From: an uncultured Candidatus Melainabacteria bacterium
GTDB lineage: Bacteria; Cyanobacteriota; Vampirovibrionia; Gastranaerophilales; Gastranaerophilaceae
Assembly: GCA_934754735.1 (NCBI GenBank)
Contig: CAKVJE010000005.1
Location: 1-37,059 of the forward strand
DNA: 37,059 nt
Direction of reading: 5' to 3'
Shown here: positions 32,145-37,059 of the stretch, one piece after another
How positions within the stretch are numbered: the first letter of the stretch is position 1
How the letters are laid out: each line of letters starts with the position of its first letter
Notes under the pieces: generated by a model
What the model was told of the DNA's origin: nothing
Seen by the model: only the letters and a program-made list of their open reading frames with translations
Databases searched by the model: none
Made by a program: the position numbers and the translations under genes

Positions 32145-33603
32145 AGAACAAGCCAGACATGGGTTTAGTTTAACCAAGCAAGAATTAGAATGCAAAAACT
32201 TTGCTACAAGAAATGGTTATGAAATTTTAAAAATTTTTAAAGAAGAAGGTGTAAGTGCAAAAACAACAAATAGACCTCAACTGCAAAATCTTATAAGGTA
32301 CTGTATTGAAAATAAAAAAAGTATTGATAGTATTATTGTTTGGAGATTTGATAGATTTACAAGAAAACTAGAAGATCAGATTGCTCTATTTGGTAAGTTG
32401 CAAAAATATGGCATAAAGGTTATTTCAGCAACAGAAAATAACGAAGAAAATGCTACAGGTAACTTAATGAGGAATATAATTGGTTCTTTTGCTCAATATG
32501 AAAATGATGTAAAATCCGAAAGAGTAAAAGCTGGCATGGAACAGGCTTTTTTAGAAGGTAATTGGTTATGGAAAGCTCCTGTTGGTTACAAAATGATAAA
32601 TAAGAAATTATATATAGATGACACAAAAGGCACACATATAAAAAAGATTTTTGAAGATTTTGCAACTGGACTTTATAAACAAACTGATTTATTAGCATAT
32701 TTAAGAGAAAATGGTATTAAGATAAGTGCAAATACTTTATGCGATTTATTAAGAAAACCTGTTTATTGTGGATATTTGGTAAATGAAAAATATTCAGCTG
32801 AACCAATAAAAGGAAATTTTAAACCTATTATTGATGAACATACGTTTTATACGGTACAAGCTATATTAAATGGTAATAAAGCTCAAGCAATACCACATTT
32901 AAGACAAAATCCAATTTTTCCTTTAAAACAGTTTATTACATGTCCTTATTGCAATCAACCATTAACAGGTGATACTCCACATGGAAGAAAAGGACAAAAA
33001 TATTACTATTATAGATGTTATAATAAAGATTGTATTGCTCATTTTAATATAGCTAAAGATAAATTAGAAAATAATTTTGTAGAATATTTAACAAAAATAA
33101 AACCAGATAAATCGTTATTAAAGTTGTTTAAAACTATTATGAGAGATGTATATAATAAAAGCACAGAAGAAGCTAGAAAGAGCTATAAAAGTCTTAATAA
33201 ACAATTAGAAAATATAAATAACAACAAAAGTAAATTACTTGACTTATTAATTGAAGAAAAAATTTCTAGTGATGCTTACAAGATGAAAGTTCAACAATTT
33301 GAAAAAGCTGAATTAGATTTAAAATCTAAAATTGCAGTAAATAATATCCCGGAAAATAATTTTAATGAATGTTTAGAGTATGCTTGCAATATTTTAAATA
33401 ATCTTGATAGTTTCTGGCGAAATAGCAAAATTGATATAAAAGAAAGGCTACAAAAAATAATATTTCCAAATGGTTTAAGATATGAAACAGGAGTTTTTCG
33501 AAACACTCAAATATCAAGCCTATTCAAAATAATAGGCACCTTATCGGTGCCTTCTATTAATATGGTACCCCCAAGCGAATTCGAATCGCTGTCTACACCG
33601 TGA
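32110..33603 (+). CDS. Large serine recombinase (integrase of the element)
   Basis: 497 residues from ATG 32110 (RBS GAGG). Resolvase domain: YTRVSTEEQ with nucleophile Ser10, VWRFDRFTR (78-85), GSFAQYENDVKSERVKAGM (helix E). Recombinase domain about 155-255. Zinc ribbon Cys278-x2-Cys281 ... Cys303-x4-Cys308. Coiled coil about 350-410. From Met485 onwards the frame is the attachment core and antisense tRNA-Glu, giving MVPPSEFESLSTP and stop. Joined to the left end, as in the excised circle, the frame would instead run on for 23 other codons (25511-25579) to TAA. It integrates the element at the tRNA 3' end. Confidence 0.93.
   Translation: MKAIIYTRVSTEEQARHGFSLTKQELECKNFATRNGYEILKIFKEEGVSAKTTNRPQLQNLIRYCIENKKSIDSIIVWRFDRFTRKLEDQIALFGKLQKYGIKVISATENNEENATGNLMRNIIGSFAQYENDVKSERVKAGMEQAFLEGNWLWKAPVGYKMINKKLYIDDTKGTHIKKIFEDFATGLYKQTDLLAYLRENGIKISANTLCDLLRKPVYCGYLVNEKYSAEPIKGNFKPIIDEHTFYTVQAILNGNKAQAIPHLRQNPIFPLKQFITCPYCNQPLTGDTPHGRKGQKYYYYRCYNKDCIAHFNIAKDKLENNFVEYLTKIKPDKSLLKLFKTIMRDVYNKSTEEARKSYKSLNKQLENINNNKSKLLDLLIEEKISSDAYKMKVQQFEKAELDLKSKIAVNNIPENNFNECLEYACNILNNLDSFWRNSKIDIKERLQKIIFPNGLRYETGVFRNTQISSLFKIIGTLSVPSINMVPPSEFESLSTP
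33531..33558 (-). terminator. Element-borne hairpin downstream of tRNA-Glu
   Basis: AGGCACC-TTATC-GGTGCCT; on the minus strand it is followed by TATTATTTT. It lies where the original tRNA terminator would be and may replace it in the integrated state. It is inside the recombinase coding sequence. Confidence 0.6.
33562..33571. other. attR core
   Basis: ATGGTACCCC, identical to 25502-25511, overlapping the CCA end and acceptor stem of tRNA-Glu. Confidence 0.8.
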
Positions 33604-33638
33604 AAGGGTGTTGTCCTAGGCCTCTAGACGATGGGGGC
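33563..33638 (-). tRNA. tRNA-Glu (anticodon UUC)
   Basis: Minus strand, 76 nt including an encoded CCA. Acceptor arms GCCCCCA and TGGGGGT, anticodon stem-loop ACACC-CTTTCAC-GGTGT with TTC, T-loop GATTCGAATTC. Standard cloverleaf with a G-U closing pair at position 1-72. Its 3' end is the integration target of the element. Confidence 0.95.
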
Positions 33639-33653
33639 TTATTGACATTACTT

Positions 33654-33681
33654 ATATTACCAAATCAAATTTTAATGTCAA
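33654..33681 (-). promoter_or_regulatory. tRNA-Glu promoter
   Basis: On the minus strand TTGACA (33681-33676), 16 bp, TAATAT (33659-33654), about 15 nt before the mature 5' end. Confidence 0.75.
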
Positions 33682-33779
33682 GCAAAAAGTTTATTTTTTT
33701 GTGTACGTATTTAATTTTTGATAAAACAAGTATATTTTTTTATTAAAATATATTGGAGTTACATATTAGGATATTTATT

Positions 33780-33814
33780 TTGCGCATTATTTAGAACCGT
33801 GTTAAAATTTCCCT
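33780..33814 (+). promoter_or_regulatory. Promoter for leaderless methyltransferase mRNA
   Basis: TTGCGC (33780-33785), 17 bp, TAAAAT (33803-33808), 6 nt, ATG 33815; no Shine-Dalgarno. Confidence 0.7.
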
Positions 33815-34861
33815 ATGAGATTGGCACACAAACAAGAAGTAATTAAATCATTAGAAATCGCGCAAAAAATTACATTTTCGCCACTGACATTTCAAGCGAT
33901 TGGTGCAATGTTAGAGTTTGGCATCCTTAAATCTATAGATACAGAGTCTGCAACAAAAAACGAACTTATTGAGAGATTAAATATTTCAGAATACACAGCA
34001 AATACCTTATTAGATGTTGCGGAAGCTGTTGGATTAGTAAAAAAAACAGATGATAAATTCGCTATTACACAGCTTGGGCAAAACTTTTTATATGATGAAA
34101 TGACACGCATTAACTTTAATTATGTTAAAGAGGTCTGCTATTTAGGTGCAAACGAGCTTATAGACTCGTTTAAAAACTCAAAACCGGAAGGTTTAAGAAA
34201 GCTTTATCCAAATAGCGAAACAATTTATCCGCATATTTCGGAACTTCCGCCCAAAATGCGCAAAAGTTGGTACGAATTTGACCATTACTATTCAGATAAC
34301 TGCTTTAACATCATCTACAAAATGTTAGAGAATTCAACTAAAATTTTTGATATTGGCGGCAATACAGGTAAGTTTGAACGACTTTGTCTAAAAAATAATC
34401 CGAACATTGATATTACAATGATTGATTTAGAAGAAAACATCAAAGTTATTGCAGAAGATGAAGAATTAAAAGGCTGTAAGTTTCACGCAACAAATGTTTT
34501 GGATGAGAATTCACCATTACCTAAAATGTCCGGTGCAATTTTCATGAGTCAATTTTTGGATTGTTTTTCGAAAGAACAAATTGTATTTATCCTAAAACGC
34601 TTAGCAAAAGAAGCTTCTGCGGATACAAAGATTTATATTTTAGAACCGTTTATTGACAAACAAAGATTTGACGGTGCAAAATACTCACTTGTGCACACAT
34701 CTTTATATTTTACCTGTATGGCAAATGGCAATAGTAAAATGTATTCTTATCTTGACATGGAAAAGCTGATAAACGAGGCGGGACTTGAAGTTAGTGCGAT
34801 TTATGACAGCATTGGTGCTTATGATTACACGCTTGTTGAGTGCAAAATCAAGAAAGCTTGA
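33815..34861 (+). CDS. SAM-dependent methyltransferase with winged-helix N-terminus
   Basis: 348 residues. The N-terminal helical and winged-helix dimerisation region (1-100: LTFQAIGAMLEFGILKSI, LNISEYTANTLLDVAEAVGLV) is that of plant- and CrtF-type O-methyltransferases. The Rossmann domain has motif I IFDIGGNTGKFE (177-188) and a DLEENI acidic loop that should bind SAM ribose. Forms an operon with the following acyltransferase gene (17-nt gap), suggesting a lipid or pigment pathway. COG4261-type acyltransferases and methyltransferases occur together in aryl-polyene clusters, but no ketosynthase is visible here. Confidence 0.85.
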   Translation: MRLAHKQEVIKSLEIAQKITFSPLTFQAIGAMLEFGILKSIDTESATKNELIERLNISEYTANTLLDVAEAVGLVKKTDDKFAITQLGQNFLYDEMTRINFNYVKEVCYLGANELIDSFKNSKPEGLRKLYPNSETIYPHISELPPKMRKSWYEFDHYYSDNCFNIIYKMLENSTKIFDIGGNTGKFERLCLKNNPNIDITMIDLEENIKVIAEDEELKGCKFHATNVLDENSPLPKMSGAIFMSQFLDCFSKEQIVFILKRLAKEASADTKIYILEPFIDKQRFDGAKYSLVHTSLYFTCMANGNSKMYSYLDMEKLINEAGLEVSAIYDSIGAYDYTLVECKIKKA

Positions 34862-34878
34862 ACATTTGGAGCGATAAA

Positions 34879-35751
34879 ATGGCGAAGAAATGGTTTCAAT
34901 TATCCGAACAAGGAGCGGGCGAAAAACGACTTTGGCTAAGCCTTTTTTTATACAAGATTTTTGGTGAAAAAATCTTGCGAATAATCGCGTTTTTTGTGAG
35001 TCTAAGCGTATTTTTGACAGCTAAAGAACGTCGCGACGCTTCAATAAAATTTTTTAGATATATCGGCAAACCTCCAATAAAAAGTTCATTCAAGCAATTT
35101 ATAAATTATGGGAACGCACTTGTAGACAAAATTTTGGCGTTTGGTGGGAAATTAAAATCTGACGATTTTGAAATTGACAATAACGACGCTTTTTGCGGTT
35201 CGTTTTTCATTACTACTCACGTCGGGAATGTTGAAATCCTACGCGCAATGCTCGATAAACCAAATGCGCCGAGAGCAAATATTTTTCTTCAAACTAATAT
35301 GTGCGAAACTTTTAATAAATTTCTGAAGCAAATGGAAATTAAAGTAAATTTAGAGGTTTTTCCTGTCGAAAATATTGATGTAGAAACTTCAATTGAAATT
35401 TCTGAACGAATTAAAAATGGTGAAATCGTATTTATTGCCGGAGATAGAATCTCGGCGCAAAACAACAATAAAACCTATGAAGCCGAATTTTTAGGCAAAA
35501 AAATTCAATTTCCACTCGGAACGCTCAGATTTGCCCTGATGCTTGAATGCCCGATTTATTTTGCTGTTTGCGTTAAAGATAAAAATGCTACGGATAAAAA
35601 ATTTGTTGTGCACACTCAAAAATTTAATCCAACTTCAAACGAAAAGCGTGCAAAGTTAGAAGAATTGAAACGTGATTATGTGGTATTTTTAGAAAAATAT
35701 ACGCTAAAATATCCGGAACAGTTTTTTAATTTTTATGACATTTTTCAGTAG
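34879..35751 (+). CDS. LpxL/COG4261-like acyltransferase
   Basis: 290 residues from ATG 34879 (RBS TTGGAG at 7 nt). The opening WFQLSEQGAGEKRLWLSLFLY is characteristic of predicted LPLAT acyltransferases; a hydrophobic segment at 31-47 should anchor it to the inner membrane. Catalytic motif His114-V-G-N-V-Glu119 is HX4E, as in LpxL-type enzymes. FIAGDRISA and FLGKKIQFPLGTLRFA follow. It transfers a fatty acyl group; the acceptor is unknown. Confidence 0.85.
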   Translation: MAKKWFQLSEQGAGEKRLWLSLFLYKIFGEKILRIIAFFVSLSVFLTAKERRDASIKFFRYIGKPPIKSSFKQFINYGNALVDKILAFGGKLKSDDFEIDNNDAFCGSFFITTHVGNVEILRAMLDKPNAPRANIFLQTNMCETFNKFLKQMEIKVNLEVFPVENIDVETSIEISERIKNGEIVFIAGDRISAQNNNKTYEAEFLGKKIQFPLGTLRFALMLECPIYFAVCVKDKNATDKKFVVHTQKFNPTSNEKRAKLEELKRDYVVFLEKYTLKYPEQFFNFYDIFQ

Positions 35752-36063
35752 GATTTAGTAGTGAAATTTTCGTGTCATTAATCTAAGTTTTAGTTATTGT
35801 TGGGCTGAAAGCCCCACCTACAATTCTCTAAATTTTTATAACACCCTCTCAAGAATTTCTAAATTCAAGGGCAAAATTAATTAAAAAATCTTAATATCCT
35901 TTCATTAAGAAATTCTATCTCTCCATAGGAGAGAATGCGGAATGTTCAACCAAAGAAAACTGCAAAAAGTAGGTTGGGCTTTCAGCCCAACAAAAACACC
36001 CAAAAAAGAAAGAAGCCGTATATCCTACGACTTCTTCCCCCTATTAAGCGAACGATTAACTTA
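35752..36063. other. Intergenic region with two REP-like elements
   Basis: 35799-35821 is a minus-strand GTAGGTGGGGCT-TTC-AGCCCAAC with CAATAAC tail; 35969-35991 is a plus-strand GTAGGTTGGGCT-TTC-AGCCCAAC. Two near-identical stems in opposite orientation about 150 bp apart. Beyond these and the SLH-gene terminator, only two short open frames (from 35935 and 35942) that run through the palindrome and into the antisense of the SLH gene are seen, and these are not called. Confidence 0.7.
36010..36036 (-). terminator. Terminator of the SLH-protein gene
   Basis: On the minus strand AAGAAGTCGTA-GGATA-TACGGCTTCTT followed by TCTTTTTT; one G-T pair. Confidence 0.85.
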
Positions 36064-37059
36064 CTATTCGCCACTGCAACCGAAAGCAATAGTTACGTGT
36101 TCTTTCGGGTTAATTGCAGAAATTTTGTATCCCTTTGCGTCAACCAAGTAACCAACTTCGTCGCCTGTTGCTTGAACTAAGCCCATTGTTCCTGATAAAG
36201 CAGTTCTTGTAATATCAATAGGCGCTTTTACTGTATCAACGGCTACGTCACCCAAGCTTCTTGCTGATGCCATAAATTGACCTTGGAAAGCTTCACCTAA
36301 TGCGATACCTGTACCTGAAGCTACGTCTTCTAAGGCGTTACCTAAGTTAGACAACATACCGCCTGTTGTTCTACCAACAATACCTAACATTTGACCACCC
36401 CAAGTAAGAGGAGCTGTAACAACTCTTGATACAATGTTTGGTGTATTAGATTTGTTGATTTCTGCGTTAAGAATTTGTCTTGGTAAAACATCCTTGTGAC
36501 CGCAGTTTTCAATTTCTGTGAACGCAAGTTTCAAAGCACCCTTTTGGCATCCTGAAGGTCTTACGACTTCAACAACTTTACCGTGAACGTTAGAACCGCA
36601 TGGATACAAATGTCCGTTGATTGTTACATCTTCTAACGTTTTAGCTGCAAATCTTTGACCAACGTGTGATGATTTAGCACTTACTTGGTCTTTGAATTTT
36701 AACTGTAAAGTCGGAATCTTAACGATTTCTTCGTTTTCAATGAATGCTTTTTTGTCAGTAGGACAAATTGGGCAATCATTGTTTGCCGTTACAGGGTTCT
36801 TATCGATACCTGCTGCTACACGAATGTTTTGTAACATTGCTGCAATGTCAGCACGTGATGCGTCTTTAAATGGTGCAATTGTGTTTGGTGAAGGTGAATT
36901 ATTCAAAGCACCTTTTTCTAAAGCTTTTGCGATAGGAATAATTGCCCATTCAGGAACGGTGTTACCGTCGCAGTATTTAGATAAGATTTCTTGAGCCTTG
37001 CATTTATCCATTTCTGCACATTTGATACCTTTTGATAAAGCACAAAGAGCTTCAACTCT
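36064..37059 (-). CDS. SLH-domain envelope protein, 3' part
   Basis: The frame is open to the window edge (331 residues plus stop); the N-terminus lies outside. The first visible part, with SPNTIAPFKDASRADIAAML, is the end of a surface-layer-homology repeat, the module that ties the outer layer to peptidoglycan-linked polymers, as in cyanobacterial outer-membrane proteins. A Cys-containing region (CPICP, GHLYPCGSNVHGKVVEV) follows, resembling a small beta-barrel domain, then a Gly/Ala-rich amphipathic stretch (about residues 215-300 of the visible part) that could associate with membrane. Codon use suggests high expression. Confidence 0.8.
   Translation of the reverse strand, partial: RVEALCALSKGIKCAEMDKCKAQEILSKYCDGNTVPEWAIIPIAKALEKGALNNSPSPNTIAPFKDASRADIAAMLQNIRVAAGIDKNPVTANNDCPICPTDKKAFIENEEIVKIPTLQLKFKDQVSAKSSHVGQRFAAKTLEDVTINGHLYPCGSNVHGKVVEVVRPSGCQKGALKLAFTEIENCGHKDVLPRQILNAEINKSNTPNIVSRVVTAPLTWGGQMLGIVGRTTGGMLSNLGNALEDVASGTGIALGEAFQGQFMASARSLGDVAVDTVKAPIDITRTALSGTMGLVQATGDEVGYLVDAKGYKISAINPKEHVTIAFGCSGE

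Larger units (their letters stand above)
25502..33561. mobile_element. 8,060-bp serine-recombinase integrative element in the tRNA-Glu 3' end
   Basis: Bounded by direct repeats of ATGGTACCCC (25502-25511 and 33562-33571). The right copy is the 3' end of tRNA-Glu(UUC) including its encoded CCA; the left copy abuts an orphan tRNA terminator. Cargo: ApeA-like HEPN protein, small ORF, TPR/TM protein, XRE repressor, TM protein, PH-fold protein, NRKNA-type protein, MerR-like HTH protein, recombinase-associated small ORF, large serine recombinase. No conjugation or phage structural genes, so it is a small mobilisable or satellite-like island with a defence candidate. Confidence 0.85.

Noticed and set aside
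35935..36180. Short plus-strand frames after the acyltransferase gene
   Set aside because: They run through a REP palindrome and a terminator and continue as antisense of the SLH gene; composition is not protein-like.

Overview
The window looks like a chromosomal contig from an uncultured gut bacterium of the Gastranaerophilales (Vampirovibrionia / Melainabacteria, the non-photosynthetic sister group of Cyanobacteria). This is inference from gene content and style: strong AT bias, TGA used as a stop, a fermentative pyruvate formate-lyase, ThyX instead of ThyA, a cyanobacterial-type SLH envelope protein, and proteins whose N-termini carry a short N-x-F-T-G type motif. No database search was possible.

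Layout. 1-0.8 kb: the 3' end of pyruvate formate-lyase, which stops before the glycyl-radical domain; that domain is encoded by a separate 84-residue gene downstream. 0.8-4.7 kb: palindromic repeats, a metal-responsive DtxR/MntR regulator with a double operator and an overlapping membrane-protein gene, a protein made of nine 52-residue helix-turn-helix repeats, and a REP-associated tyrosine transposase (RAYT) among its presumed repeat targets. 4.8-22.3 kb: mostly core genes (lipA, rnhB, ferritin, phosphoesterase, acyltransferase, FkbH-like, an operon of thyX, a solute-binding protein and a UPF0173 hydrolase, mutL, GNAT, dnaG-rpoD, a SprA-like HExxH protein, yebC, ybaB, recR). 22.4-25.25 kb: a small accessory patch (deoxyinosine glycosylase, truncated Fic, HxlR regulator with a divergent metallo-hydrolase).

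25.5-33.56 kb: an 8,060-bp integrative element bounded by a 10-bp direct repeat and inserted at the 3' end of a tRNA-Glu(UUC) gene. It carries an ApeA-like HEPN protein (candidate abortive-infection anti-phage factor), a 53-residue ORF coupled to a TPR/transmembrane protein, an XRE repressor facing a palindromic operator, a membrane-anchored protein, a PH-fold protein, two uncharacterised proteins (one with a MerR-like HTH) and a large serine recombinase. The recombinase frame runs across the attachment core into the tRNA antisense strand. In the excised circle the same frame would continue into a different, open 23-residue tail, so integration should swap the enzyme's C-terminus.

33.8-37 kb: a methyltransferase plus LpxL/COG4261-like acyltransferase pair, then the 3' part of an SLH-domain protein leaving the window.

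Cross-cutting themes. (1) Many intergenic hairpins share one grammar: GTAGG head, variable stem-loop, CAATAACTTTT tail. One locus holds the flanks without the hairpin, and some copies overlap coding sequence (inside the RAYT, at the GNAT stop). (2) Several monocistronic genes have a -10-like hexamer exactly 6 nt before the ATG and no Shine-Dalgarno, which predicts leaderless mRNAs, while operon-internal genes have clear ribosome binding sites.
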